From Batillaria attramentaria (taxonomy: Eukaryota > Mollusca > Gastropoda > Batillariidae), in NCBI GenBank assembly GCA_018292915.2, contig JACVVK020000005.1, forward strand, positions 1,397,501 through 1,461,500: a stretch of 64,000 nucleotides of DNA, written 5' to 3'. A program made the position numbers and the translations under genes. Below are positions 1 through 10,684 of the stretch, piece after piece. The notes beneath the pieces were generated by a model. The model was not told the origin of the DNA, did not search any database, and worked only from the letters and a program-made list of their open reading frames with translations. Each line of letters begins with the position of its first letter. The first letter of the stretch is position 1.

Positions 1-3000
1 GCAGACTCATCATGCCTTTCTCCTCTTTGGTCCACTTGCTTCGTTCTGTCACGAGGCTTTTACCTTTGATCTTCGGCTTGTATCCGTACCATCCACTCGT
101 CGTCCTGTTAGACAGAAAAAGGTGCTTGTCTCATGGAAACAAATTCTGCTTCCTTTCTTGTGCTCGCTTACATGCAGCTGATCATGATTTCGAAAGTGGC
201 CTTCGCTTTTCATTATGAAACTGCCCATTAATGATTCTCAGAGTTCTGTATACATGCGGGGACGCATGACACTCACAGGCAGTTTGGCTAACTGGTTAAC
301 ACGGAGGGTAAGCTCGCGACGTGAGGCATGAGGAGCGCAGTCATATAACAAAGATGGCCCGTCAAAGGTAGGAGACAGGTAGGAACGTTCACGGCCGTGC
401 GAGGAGATGCGTGGAACGCACACTGTCTCGTACCCAGTGGACAATGCCTCAATGCTTTCTCATCGGAAATCGCGGACTCCTCGTAATCCTTCAAGTTACG
501 TGGTTATCCCCTGTGGTGAAGGCGTCCGCTACGGATTCTGAGATAGCTACGGATCCGTTGGGCAGGACTTTGGTGGGATTTTTCCTTTCCAGATCCGGGT
601 CAAAATTAATTCACTCGCAGGCACCGTTATGGCGCCTGTCTCGCACAAGCAAGTGTGCACGTTAGAAAATCCCATCCCAGACGTACACGAAACACGTACA
701 AGCAAAAAAACAACAACCAAAACACGTGTGGTGCACCGCGGGAAGAAGCCCTATTGAAGTTCCAATACTCCGATTTTGGACTGCAAGTTGTACATGTACC
801 GGTCACCAACCAATTACCAATGCGACCAAGAGCAACTGATAAATAAGGCGGGGACACAGCCGAGATTCACCCACTTCACGGGTGCGACTTTGGGGGTGCT
901 TCCCTTAGTATGACACGTCTTCTTATGATGTGGATGATTACACGGCCGGCACCGCAGGTGCCGTAGTTCCCGGGCCTGGTGAACGCCGGGACATTTATGA
1001 CAGGAAGCGTGGAAGGCGGCCCTGTCCTGCAGTGCCAAACCACACGGACCTCCATGGCATCATCTTACCATCATCCTCATCTCCATCCTCATGCATAATA
1101 AAAAAAATTGCCCCAGCTTTCGCCACCCATGACCTGGGAGGAACACCACTGGAGCTGGCAAAAAGAGTTGGGGCAGCAAAAAAAGAAAAAAAAAAAATAT
1201 ATATATAAATAAATAAATAAAATAAAAATAAAAACTAAGGCGGGTAAACGTGGTATCACCAAACCAAGGGCGTTTACCCGCCTTATTTTTTTCATGAAAT
1301 TGGGTAAAGCGCCTATACAATACTCATTATTATTATTATTATTATCATACCATACCAATACAGCATGCACATTTACTTGGGTATAGTGGTGACTGGCAGA
1401 TCATGGTCGATGGGCGGGAGGTGCAGCCTTCCTGACTTCTTTCTGGGGGGTGGCGGGTAGTACCAGCTGCGCCAGTTGTAGGGAGACATGGGCCTCTTCC
1501 CCTCCAAGGCCTCTCGCAGCTGCATGATTTATTCGCCGACCAGTTTTAGAAACCGACTACATACAGATATCATTGATTGTGGTAGGCAGGGCCCGTATGT
1601 AAAAGTAGAGGTTAATTTAACCCACGGCTACAGGCCTATCCCAGACTAGGACAAAAGAAACCCAAAAGCAAAATCAAATAAAAAGGAAGCGAAGAAAGGA
1701 TGAAAAAAAAAATCCTTCTATAACGGCTTAGGCACCTTGCTGGAAGGGGCCCTCTTCTTGGTTTAAAACAAAATAAAAATAATAATTTAAAAAAAAAAAA
1801 GCAGAAAATTTAACCCAAGAGGTAGTTTAGTTCGAGGTTAGACTCTAACCCGGGGCTAAAAGCCCTAAGCTCGACTATTACATACGGGCCCTGATCTTGT
1901 TTTTAACCTGTCGTGGCTCAAAAAGTGGAAATTGATGCTGTAACATAGCTAATGGTTATCACTCACTGACGCACATTTCGATTTCGGGTTCTTCAAACAA
2001 CACTATAACGGGACACCATTTAACTTTTTGAGGATGACGAGTCGAGCTGGACTGCTTATCGTAATGGGGGGGGGGGGGGGAGGGGAGGGAAGGGGGGGGG
2101 GCAGCACTTGAATGCCTGAGCGACTGGGTGGGTGTTACATGTAGCGGTTGAGTGACTGACTCACTCATCGGTTGACTGTGTGGTCGACGAAAACTGGAGC
2201 ACTGACGACTGTAGAAGAGGCGGGACTGACAAAAACAACGGTCAGTCTACCGAGCTGTATTCAGTTGAACCAGGCTCGTATCGTGAATGCGACCCATCAC
2301 GTGCAAAAACCTCAGACAAGGACGGAGAGTTCGTACGGGGATGTACCGGTAATGAGCAAATTTGCCGTTGCTGGTGTAGCCGAGTGGTTTGGACCCTCTC
2401 GCCCACTACCCTAGGTTCTCCGGCCAGCTGTGTGCCGCCGGCTTTGTTCGCCTGTAGGCTACCGCACGCGTGCAGCGTTGCGGATCCACGATAGCCACGT
2501 GTCAGTTAGTTGTGTTTGGTTGTGTCCATTTAGTGCAAAATATCTCGGCAGTCAATTAGCCTAAAGTTATCATTTAAACTATAGTAGTTTCGGAAGAGTT
2601 TGTACTTTTTAGTTATGTTTTGTTTTTAGCGCTGTTTTGTAGTTTAACGGGTGTATTTTGCCATTTTCACCACTTTTCGAATGCGTGGTCCCAGCCTTTA
2701 CGCTCTTAAATCGGCGATAGGAAATTCTTTGTACATTGATAATGTTCCAAACTTATGCCATCTTAGAGTACTTTTCACGCTCTTTTCAATGCAGTTTGTT
2801 TGAAGTTTGTAGCTGTTGTATTACGCCCGCTATTGTTAGTTTTCTGTGTGTAAACAAACACAGATTTCGCTGCTACCCGAGCATCTAGCCCTTGTTTCTG
2901 CTGCGAGCGGCCGTTGCTTTCTTTGCGGCTCGCGCTGAGCGCATAAGTAGCCGCGAGCTACGCCTCACTGGACAGTCGCCAGCCAGCCCTGCCGCGAGTC

Positions 3001-4381
3001 ACTGCACGGATTGTCGCTCTCCGCTCTGCCATTTGTTGCTGTTTTCCTGTTGAAATAAAACTCATGTCATAGCGACCTCTGTGTTTGGTCTCCCTGCCTG
3101 CCTGATTCACTCAACACCATCACACTGGCATTATCAAGAGCCGTATAACTAAGAGCTGGTCAGACACCATAGGGTCAGGTTCGCCTGGGCGAAACCCTCC
3201 TGAGCGGCCGGATGCCCTGCAGGTCAGTTACACAACGGTTCCTCGCCACGCCAGCCAACATCCAGTGACCGCGCACTACGCGCTTTGTGTAGTGTCCAGC
3301 ACCAGGCCGGCAGTGCGGTCCGCCCAGTGAACGCTGAGAGCGTGTGAACAGATAATCCACTCGGCGTCAGTGCGAGTTCGCTGCAGGCACTCAGCATGTG
3401 CAAAGGCTTTAGAACTGTTGGAGGTCCCAGCCTCCGGTCCCAAGACAGTCACGCTTGACTGATAATCCTCCATTCTCGTGATTTCGCAGGCCGCGATAAC
3501 TGGAAACGGGACCTGACAGACAACGAAAAGCTCGCCGCTTCCGCGGACATCGGCCTATGGGGCGGTCGGTGGTCTAGAGGTTAAGACTTTGTCACCAATG
3601 CGAGAGGCCAGGTTCGAGTCCCATTCGGGGCGAAGAATTTTTCTTTCTCGTATGTGGCACCGTTCATTCGTCGCCGTCGGGGATATATCTGATAGTCGGG
3701 GGTTCTTTCCGGGTACTCCGGCTTCCTCCCCCTCTGCTTTGGAAATGTTCAGCCCTCAAAATACAAAAATAAATGCAATTCTACAATTCCGAAACTTAAA
3801 TTGCTGACCTGGCCCTTCGCACCACGTGATTGTAATGTCAGTGTTCATGTCCAGTGTGTGAGAGAATGCGTGTGATTCACGTGAGCGTGCGTGTTGGATT
3901 CAGCTCGCGGCGCTTTAAGCCAAATATTTGGGATAAAGCACGTGTATTAATGCGCTTATTAGTATTATTATTATTATTGTAGCCCCTGAGCAGCTCTTAG
4001 TGATGTTGCGGGAGCCGGGGTGGTCGAATGGTAGAGCGTTGGACTTCTAATGCTCGGGTCGTGAGTTCGATCCCGGCTGGGGCTAAATATTTGTGCTGGC
4101 TTTTTCATCGTTGCCCCGTCTTTGATATCACCCTATGTGGTGGAAAAGGACGTTAAACCCCAAACACCCACTCTTAGTGATGTTGCTCGTGGTTAGGTAT
4201 AATACATTTTACCAGAGAAGGTGGCAGTAAGACGGAGAAAGTAAACTGAGACCAAACCTTTTTGTATTCGTCAACCAGGAAATTCCATCGCTCAGGCCAG
4301 ACTTTGTAAGCGGTGAGAGAACACTTGTCCACATGGACCCTCCTGTTAGACAGTGCACATAAATTCACCTTTGGAATTCGC

Positions 4382-4412
<31 letters not shown>

Positions 4413-5035
4413 TGTAATTTTAAAGTTTTATGACTGTGTTTCCCTAGGAATTATAGTTTCAAAGAACAAATCTGAAACGAGGCTACAAATAATTTTGCAA
4501 TGTGTGTCCAAAATACGAAGCATAAAGATGACGCGGCGCCTCAGTGTCTCGCCTTCGCCAGTGTACGCACGCACGCGCAGTATCAAGGGCGCACATTAAA
4601 CATCTCATTTTCAAACGGGTGGGGCTGTTGAATGAAAAACAGTTAACCAGCTTTACGACAAAACTGATGGCCGTGGTCACAGTCGTCACAACGGAAGAAA
4701 AAGAAGAAGATGCCCCCAACAAAATGAAGGCTATATCTCCGGCAAAACTGATGTTACCACGAGTGAAGACGCTCCATTCTTGAGCTGTGCTTCAGACAAG
4801 TTTCGACCCTTAGCCAAAGATAATAATTATGGTCTCTAGAGCCGTAGAAGAGTGAGATGGAGGAGAGCTGTTGAGGCCCTATGCTTCTCTAGGAGCCAAA
4901 AGGACTAAACTGAGAGCCGTAGAGATGGGCTGCATGTACGACGCGTCGTTTTGACAACATAGAAACTCACAGCAAATGGTCTAGTTCGACGTAGTTGAGG
5001 ACCGGTGGGGCCCGGGCCAGTCGCTCCTCCGCCAT
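1..5035 (-). CDS. Tandem paralogue C of a ciliary microtubule-inner-protein-like gene (3' end outside window)
   Basis: Coding exons read leftwards: 5035-4971, 4342-4258, 1519-1377 and 104 to beyond base 1. Phases are 2, 0 and 2, the same as in the two copies to the right, and all visible exons are open. The protein starts MAEERLARAPPVLNY. Exon 2 gives KVWPERWNFLVDEYKK, exon 3 gives MSPYNWRSWYYPPPPRKK, and exon 4 begins [16 protein letters not shown] and is cut by the window edge. Splice signals are good: GTGAGT after exon 1, TCTAACAG before exon 2, and GTAAAT after exon 3. The layout resembles the small C20orf85/C2orf50 ciliary microtubule inner proteins; that link rests on motif memory and is inference. 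This copy differs from its sisters in having DHLL where they have DKLW, so a likely anchor tryptophan is lost. An X-box lies 16 bp upstream of the ATG. A SINE and a MITE sit in its introns. Confidence 0.82.
498..700 (+). mobile_element. Degenerate SINE-E copy
   Basis: The order 'gtggtgaaggcgtccgctac', 'gggcaggactttggtggg', 'ggcgcctgtctcgc' and 'agtgtgcacgtt' follows the better copies at 37.0-37.7 kb, with many substitutions. It lies in the intron between copy C exons 3 and 4. Confidence 0.55.
853..1235 (+). mobile_element. SINE-C, 5'-truncated
   Basis: This matches the body of the full copy at 12424-12948, from 'cccacttcacgggtgcgac' through 'ggagctggcaaa...ggggcagc' and an A-rich tail. The 9-bp direct repeat TAAGGCGGG at 844-852 and 1236-1244 is the probable TSD. 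Confidence 0.75.
1236..1285. repeat. Perfect 15-bp inverted repeat
   Basis: TAAGGCGGGTAAACG at 1236-1250 faces CGTTTACCCGCCTTA at 1271-1285, leaving a 20-base loop. It directly abuts the SINE-C tail. Confidence 0.7.
1293..1347 (+). mobile_element. SINE-B 3' tail fragment
   Basis: It contains 'gaaattgggtaaagcgccta', 'tacaatactcatta' and a (TTA)n run, identical in layout to the 3' end of the SINE-B copies at 13.2, 49.9 and 57.7 kb. The tRNA-like head is missing. Confidence 0.6.
1590..1890. mobile_element. MITE-1 copy 1
   Basis: A non-coding element of about 300 bp with terminal inverted repeats GGCCCGTATGTAA...TTACATACGGGCC. Sister copies lie at 34518-34805 and 60737-61017. It is flanked by CAG on the left and CTG on the right; the other two copies have CAG on both sides. 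Confidence 0.8.
1891..2499. other. No gene supported
   Basis: Within copy C intron 2. It holds a short G-run at 2065-2100 and otherwise unique sequence. Short open frames lack splice signals or recognisable motifs. Confidence 0.5.
2500..3122 (+). mobile_element. Possible solo LTR
   Basis: The stretch starts TGTCAGTTAGTTG and ends CACCATCACA. In between it has a GC-rich promoter-like block with CATAAGTAG, then AATAAAACTCATG near 3053, in the order expected of a retrovirus-like LTR (promoter, poly(A) signal, end). The terminal TG...CA fits. No second LTR or protease/RT was found, so this is a weak structural call. It could instead be a promoter and poly(A) site of an unrecognised gene. Confidence 0.3.
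3560..3981 (+). mobile_element. SINE-B, near full length
   Basis: The head GGTCGGTGGTCTAGAGGTTA and the B-box-like GGTTCGAGTCCC derive from a tRNA. The body runs through 'ttccgggtactccggcttcc', 'aataaatgcaattctac' and 'cgtgagcgtgcgtgttgg' to a (TTA)n tail. Confidence 0.8.
4010..4170 (+). mobile_element. SINE-A, complete, young
   Basis: A tRNA-like head (GGTCGAATGGTAGAGC and GAGTTCGATCCC) is followed by 'atatttgtgctggc', 'tttgatatcaccc' and a GGACGTTAAACCCC end. A perfect 16-bp TSD, CTCTTAGTGATGTTGC, lies at 3994-4009 and 4171-4186. The element body reads identical to the copy at 39233-39397. Confidence 0.9.
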
Positions 5036-5050
5036 GATGGATAATCGCAC

Positions 5051-5064
5051 GTTGCTGTGGCAAC
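5051..5064 (-). promoter_or_regulatory. RFX X-box of copy C
   Basis: Read on the minus strand the site is GTTGCCACAGCAAC, which fits the published X-box pattern RYYNYY-N(1-3)-RRNRAC with a 2-bp spacer. It lies 16 bp upstream of the copy C start codon, inside a roughly 60-bp block conserved among all three paralogues. RFX transcription factors use such sites to drive ciliary genes. Confidence 0.72.
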
Positions 5065-5309
5065 CCTTGTCATTACAGTTGCTTCCCTTTCAGGGGCGGC
5101 AACTACGTTTATTAGGAATGATCGCACATGGTAGTGTTTTGGGGGTGAAATCAAATACACACGCACGCTAACACACACTAAACAATTCAACACAGAAAAA
5201 GGTTGTACGAGGTGTAAACAAAACTATTAGATATATATAACAACAACAAACAAATCAACAACTACAACAATTCACTAAGACAGTCATCGGCTTTGACAAA
5301 TGTCCGTTC

Positions 5310-5315
5310 TTTATT
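5310..5315 (-). terminator. Candidate poly(A) signal for copy B
   Basis: TTTATT on the plus strand is AATAAA on the coding strand, about 130 bp past the copy B stop codon. Several more lie in the T/A-rich stretch 5330-5370. Confidence 0.4.
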
Positions 5316-5446
5316 TCATATTTTTAATATATTTATTCATTCATTTATTTATTTATTTCCCAATAAAATACTAGCGAATACAACACATACAAAAGCATAT
5401 ATATAGATATACATATAAAATTAGTTCTTTTGAAAAAAATCGGACG

Positions 5447-7436
5447 TCAGTCATAAATATCAGGCCAGCCAAACTTCTTGTGTAGACTAGTAATGCCTGT
5501 CTCCACTTTCGTCCATTTGCACCGTTCGGTCACCAGACTTCGGCCTTTGATCTGCGGCTTGTGTCCGTACCATCCGGTCGTCGTCCTGTTAGAAAAAAAA
5601 AAGGAAAAAAAAACCAAAAAAAACAAAACAAAAAAACCCAAAGAAAACCCAATGAAAACAAATATGTCTCCATTTGTGTGCTCTTTTTTTTTTCGTGCAG
5701 CTGACGTGTAATGAAATCAAAAATTGACCACAGCTTTTGAATATGAACATGTCCGTCACTGAATCTTAGAGTGATTTGAATACATGCACGGTTTTAATGC
5801 TGCCATCGTCGTTGCTTTGTCGGACGCTTGGTAGCTACGCCAAAAACTGAAACGTCTCGTAGTGTCTCTAAAACCACTGATCATTTGTGTATAAACATAC
5901 AATATAATTATGCGCATATACTTGGGTATAGTGGTGGCTGGCAGATCATGGTCAATAGGCGGGAGGTAGATCCTATGACCCTTCTTCCTCGGGGGTGGCG
6001 GGTAGTACCAGTTGCGCCAGTCATACGGAGACATCTTCCTCTTCCCCTCCAAGGCCTCTCGCATCTGCATAATTCAGTCACCGACCAGATATGGACACTG
6101 ACCACACGGGTTTCATCGTCTTGTCATGGCAGGTATTTTGTGCTGGTTTGTTGGTTGTTGTTTTTGTTTGTTTGTTTTTTTGGTTTTTGTTTTTTGTTTG
6201 TTTTATTTTTGATAAAGGCGCTAGTTCTGATATTTCTATGCTTTACAGAAGACAACTTTGCTCTGAAACAGTGGACCTTGTGAGTGAGCCGGCAGGCAAG
6301 GAACAGTCTATCTCAATCACAATGACAAATACAGTTTGGAAAAACAATGCACTGACATGTAGCGTTACTCCTCTTGAGAGGAAGCCACACCCAATCTCTG
6401 TATCAAAATATAAACCGTTTCCAACCCGTACAACAGTTTATTGAGTCATCGGGTCGCTTCGCCATTTAAATGTCTATACTTTACGATAATCTTATGTCCA
6501 CGCGGACGGGCAGTTGCCACCACCAACTCACTACCACTTGCAAACACTCAGAGAGGTTGAGCGTTTTTGGTTTGTTTGGTTGTTTTTTTTTACGGGGATC
6601 ACGGGGAATAAACAAAACGGATGGGCATTTTTTTCCTGCCGCTTCCAAGCCGTAGGATTCTCATTTCAGTTGGCGTTCTTCCACGCCACAGCACCGCGTT
6701 TTTCCAGCGGCAGACTCTCAAATTCAAAAATTCTTCCTACAAAACAACAACAACAACAACAAACCTGCTTTGGGATTTCCGCCTGTCGATAAGAAACAGG
6801 CTGGGGAATAGCTGAAGGGAAAAAAGACTGAAACACAGATCGGGGTGCAGGGGAAGCACCCAGATGGGGGATCTGGGGAGGAGAGAAAATGAATGTTAGC
6901 AATTTTAGAGGCGTTTAGTGGCCTCTCTCCTGGCACCCAAAAGTAATGTGACATTAACACCTGACGTTTACTTCGGCAGAAACTTTTTTTTTTTTTTTTT
7001 TGCTGAAAAGATATGAAATTTGGCTGAAAATTGCCAAATGACTGAAAATTCCCCACCCTGAAGAAAGAATGATGGAGGACAACAAAGACGATGTCTGAGG
7101 CGCATCTCCAACATCCGATGGCCAAAGAAGATCCGAAACGAAGAGCTGTGGGAGCGAGCAGGACAGGAACCAGTGGCCAAGCAGATCCTGCGGAGGAAGT
7201 GGGGCTGGAGTGGACACACCCTCAGGAAGCCAGCATCCAGCACCACACGCCAACCCCTGACATGGAGCCCGCAGGGGAAAAGGAAGAGAGTCCGGCCTCA
7301 CGACAGCTGGAGGCGGGACACTGAGGCAGAGCTATGTAGGACTGGAGTGGCAAGAATAGCCCAGAACAGAGTGCGATGGCGAAGGGTCGTCGATGGGCTA
7401 TGCTCAACTTGGAGCCATGGGCCTAAGTAAGTAAGG

Positions 7437-7471
<35 letters not shown>

Positions 7472-7536
7472 GAAGTGAGTAAAGAAGGAAAGAAGGAAGG
7501 AAGGAAGTAAGTAAGTAAGTAAGGAAGTAAGTAAGG

Positions 7537-7571
<35 letters not shown>

Positions 7572-7696
7572 GAAGTAAGTAAGGAAGTAAGTAAGTAAGG
7601 AAGTAAGTAAGGAAGGAAGTAAGGAAGTAAGTAAGGAAGTAAGGAAGGAAGGAAGGAAGGAAGGAAGTAAGTAAGTAAGTAAGTAAGGAAGTAAGG

Positions 7697-7736
<40 letters not shown>

Positions 7737-8468
7737 GAGGAAGTGAGTAAAGAAGGAAGGAAGGAAGTAAGTAAGTAAGTAAGGAAGTAAGTAAGGAAGT
7801 AAGTAAGGAAGTAAGTAAGGAAGTAAGGAAGTAAGTAAGTAAGGAAGTAAGTAAGGAAGGAAGTAAGGAAGTAAGTAAGGAAGTAAGGAAGGAAGGAAGG
7901 AAGTAAGTAAGTAAGTAAGGAAGTAAGGAAGTAAGTAAGTAAGGAAGTAAGTAAGGAAGTAAGGAAGTAAGTAAGTAAGTAAGTAAGTAAGGAAGGAAGG
8001 AAGTAAGGAAGTAAGTAAGTAAGGAAGTAAGTAAGTAAGTAAGGAAGTAAGTAAGTAAGTAAGGAAGGAAGTAAGTAAGTAAGGGAGTAAGTAAGGGAGT
8101 AAGTAAGGGAGTAAGTAAGGGAGTAAGTAAGGAAGGAAGGAAGGAAGGAAGGAAGGAAGGAAGGAAGTAAGGAAGGAAGTAAGGAAGGAAGGAAGTAAGT
8201 AAGGAAGGAAGGAAGTAAGGAAGGAAGTAAGGAAGGAAGTAAGGAAGGAAGTAAGTAAGGAAGTAAGTAAGTAAGGAAGTAAGTAAGTAAGTAAGGAAGT
8301 AAGTAAGTAAGTAAGTAAGTAAGAAAGTAAGGAAGTAAGTAAGAAAGGAAGTAAGTAAGAAAGGATATAAGTAAGTAAGTAAGTAAGGAAGTATGGAAGG
8401 AAGTACGTAAGGAAGGATATAAGTAAGTAAGTAAGTAAGTAAGGAAGTAAGGAAGGAAGCAAGTAAGG

Positions 8469-8503
<35 letters not shown>

Positions 8504-9651
8504 CAAGGAAGTAAGTAAGGAAGGAAGTAAGTAAGTAAGGAAGTAAGTAAGTAAGGAAGTAAGTAAGTAAGGAAGTAAGTAAGGAAGTAAGTAAGTAAGG
8601 AAGTAAGTAAGGAAGTAAGGAAGTAAGTAAGAAAGGAAGTAAGTAAGAAAGGAAGTAAGTAAGTAAGTAAGTAAGGAAGTAAGTAAGTAAGGAAGTAAGG
8701 AAGGAAGTAAGGAAGTAAGTAAGTAAGTAAGGAAGTAAGTAAGGAAGTAAGTAAGTAAGTAAGGAAGTAAGTAAGTAAGGAAGTAAGTAAGGAAGTAAGT
8801 AAGGAAGTAAGTAAGTAAGGAAGTAAGTAAGTAAGGAAGTAAGTAAGTAAGGAAGTAAGTAAGTAAGGAAGGAAGTAAGTAAGGAAGTAAGTAAGGAAGT
8901 AAGTAAGTAAGGAAGTAAGTAAGGAAGGAAGTAAGTAAGGAAGTAAGTAAGGAAGTAAGGAAGTAAGTAAGTAAGGAAGTAAGGAAGTAAGTAAGGAAGG
9001 AAGTAAGGAAGGAAGTAAGTAAGTAAGGAAGTAAGTAAGTAAGGAAGTAAGTAAGTAAGTAAGGAAGTAAGTAAGTAAGAAGAAGGAATGGGGCCGATTA
9101 TGAACAAGAAAACAACTGATACAGTTCAGCACTGAGCTCGGCGAAGAATCACGTGCTTCTCGTTTGCGCAGCGTGCAGGGCACCTCAGTTCTGAGCTGGA
9201 GTATTCTAGCTGAGTCCCGAAAACATTACCACAATCTAAAGGTATGTGCATATTATATACTCATATTTCAACATAACGGGCTTTTCGAAACTTTTGAAGC
9301 GGCAGGGCACCGGGAAAACGCCCGTCCATCTTGCTTAATCCCCGTGGGGGTGGGGGTGAGGGGTGGGGGGGGGGGGGGGAGTGCGGCTGAGGAAATTTGA
9401 GTCGCTCAATCAGTGACGATTTTACAGGATAAAGGTGACAGTGATAAAGACGGGGGAAAAGTGAAAGACACCAAACCTTTTTGTATTCGTCAACCACGAA
9501 AGCCCATCGGTCAGGCCACACATAGTATGCGGTGAGGGCACACTTGTCCACATCGACCGACCTGAAAGACAATGCACATAAACTGACCTTTTGTGAATCG
9601 CGCGCGTTTGTGTGCGTGTGTCACTGCGTGCGTGCGTTCGTGCGTGCGTGC

Positions 9652-9682
<31 letters not shown>

Positions 9683-10669
9683 GTACTTCACTGTTTGTTG
9701 TTGTTGTTTTTTGATATAGGTGTGGAATTTTACAGTTTTATGACTGGAGTTTTAAAAAAGAGAAAGTCAGTTTAAGTTTTAAAGAAAAATATCAATATGA
9801 AACGAAGCTCTGAGGAGAGCAGTACCCAAAATGCGATCAATCAAAATTTGCTCCCAACAAAACGTATCATAAAGGAACCCATTTTCGTCGGCATTTAGAA
9901 AAATACCGCAGCATTTATGAAGTGTGGAATGCGGAACAAAGTGTGTGATGCATGATCGACATCGCAGGTATCGTCGCTACTCCTTGAGCCGGTGTGTTAG
10001 TAAATTATCGAACGTTACGGTCAGGACAGTTTATCGGCGGCGGTCATTCCAAGAGTGTTATGCGGTCCGTTGCCTTCTCGGAAGACTCGTTTTACTCGGT
10101 TCTGCGGTTACTCTAGGCCACACGTTATTATCGCTCCTCAGCGCACACACCAGACCAGGGCGACGATAGGAACTAATCATGCAAACAGACTATAACAGTG
10201 AGAGAGCGGTGCGCAACCTACCAGCGGGCGGCCAGCTCCGCTTCGGTGGTGTGCGCCATCTTGGATCTCTCTCTCTCTCGTGTGTCTTCGGTAGTTTCCG
10301 TCAGTAGGTTACCGACCACACAGGCGTGAGATGCTGGTGTTTACTCTTAAAACGTTATGTGAATCGATGTGGATTTGTTTCTTTCCGATCAGCAGTGAAT
10401 CCCTTTAATGCGTTGCCGAAAATAGGTTCCACCGGGTCAGTTATGTCTCAGAATTTTACTGGCTTGAAACGGCAAGACCGACGCCACTCTATTTTTGCAC
10501 TGACTGTGCTTCAGATCATCTTCAACCGTTAGCAAATTTTAAAGTTTAGCAGTATACGTGGTCTGCAGCCAAGGAAGGCCATTACGTCCAGCAGTAAAAC
10601 TCACCACAGCTTGTCATGGTCGACATAGTTGAAGACAGGCGGGGCCCGGCGAAGTCGCTCCTCCACCAT
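5447..10669 (-). CDS. Tandem paralogue B of a ciliary microtubule-inner-protein-like gene (complete)
   Basis: Four coding exons read leftwards: 10669-10605 (65 bp), 9561-9477 (85 bp), 6064-5922 (143 bp) and 5585-5447 (139 bp). They sum to 432 bp, 143 residues plus TGA, with exon lengths and phases identical to copy A. Exon 1 is MVEERLRRAPPVFNY followed by VDHDKLW; exon 2 contains YVWPDRWAFVVDEYKK; exon 3 contains MSPYDWRNWYYPPPPRKK; exon 4 ends [13 protein letters not shown]. There is no signal peptide or membrane span, and the protein is basic and rich in aromatic residues and proline, as expected of a filament- or tubule-lining protein. By motif order (DxLW, W-P-x-R-W-x-F-L, late GW...GWP) it resembles the C20orf85/C2orf50 ciliary family; this is inference. 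Intron 2 is 3.4 kb because it holds a MITE, a retrotransposon end and a 1.65-kb AAGT array. An X-box precedes the start codon. Confidence 0.88.
6797..7060. mobile_element. MITE-2 copy, inverted and internally deleted
   Basis: The ends CAGGCTGGGGAAT...ATTCCCCACCCTG form the terminal inverted repeat. TSD AAGAAA is at 6791-6796 and 7061-7066. Internal blocks such as 'ctggcaccc' and 'ggggtgcag' match the copies at 30.6 and 56.0 kb read backwards. Confidence 0.78.
7061..7432 (+). mobile_element. Non-LTR retrotransposon 3' end (RT C-terminus)
   Basis: The translated pieces EELWERAGQEP, KWGWSGHTLRKP and RVRWRRVVDGLCSTW are the RT C-terminal tail common in invertebrate LINE-like elements. Other 5'-truncated copies are at 31862, 33640 and 40304. 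The element ends in 'gggcctaagtaagtaagt'. Small frame breaks show it is inactive. Confidence 0.8.
7424..9079 (+). repeat. 1.65-kb (AAGT/AAGG)n tetranucleotide array
   Basis: It is an unbroken run of AAGT and AAGG units with rare AAGA, AAGC and ATAT variants. It begins exactly at the AAGT tail of the adjoining retrotransposon, so the tail probably seeded the expansion. The long open frames it produces in every frame of the minus strand are artefacts of the repeat. It lies in intron 2 of copy B. Confidence 0.95.
10222..10259 (-). CDS. Candidate alternative first exon of copy B
   Basis: On the minus strand CAAGATGGCGCAC opens a 12-codon frame, MAHTTEAELAAR plus TG, followed at once by the donor GTAGGT. 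It ends in phase 2, exactly the phase of the regular copy B first exon 350 bp upstream, so it would splice in frame into exon 2 (TG+G gives Trp, as in DKLW). No equivalent was found in copies A or C. It could instead belong to an unrelated transcript or be chance. Confidence 0.35.
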
Positions 10670-10684
10670 GATGAACGATAACAG

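Noticed and set aside
4010..4082. A tRNA gene
   Set aside because: The A- and B-box parts look tRNA-like, but the acceptor stem does not close and the sequence continues into the SINE-A body with a TSD. The same applies to the other SINE heads.
7404..9183. Open frames of 402, 567 and 586 codons on the minus strand
   Set aside because: They are translations of the AAGT/AAGG array (endless Leu-Thr-Tyr-Ser-Pro) with no start context, splice sites or domain.
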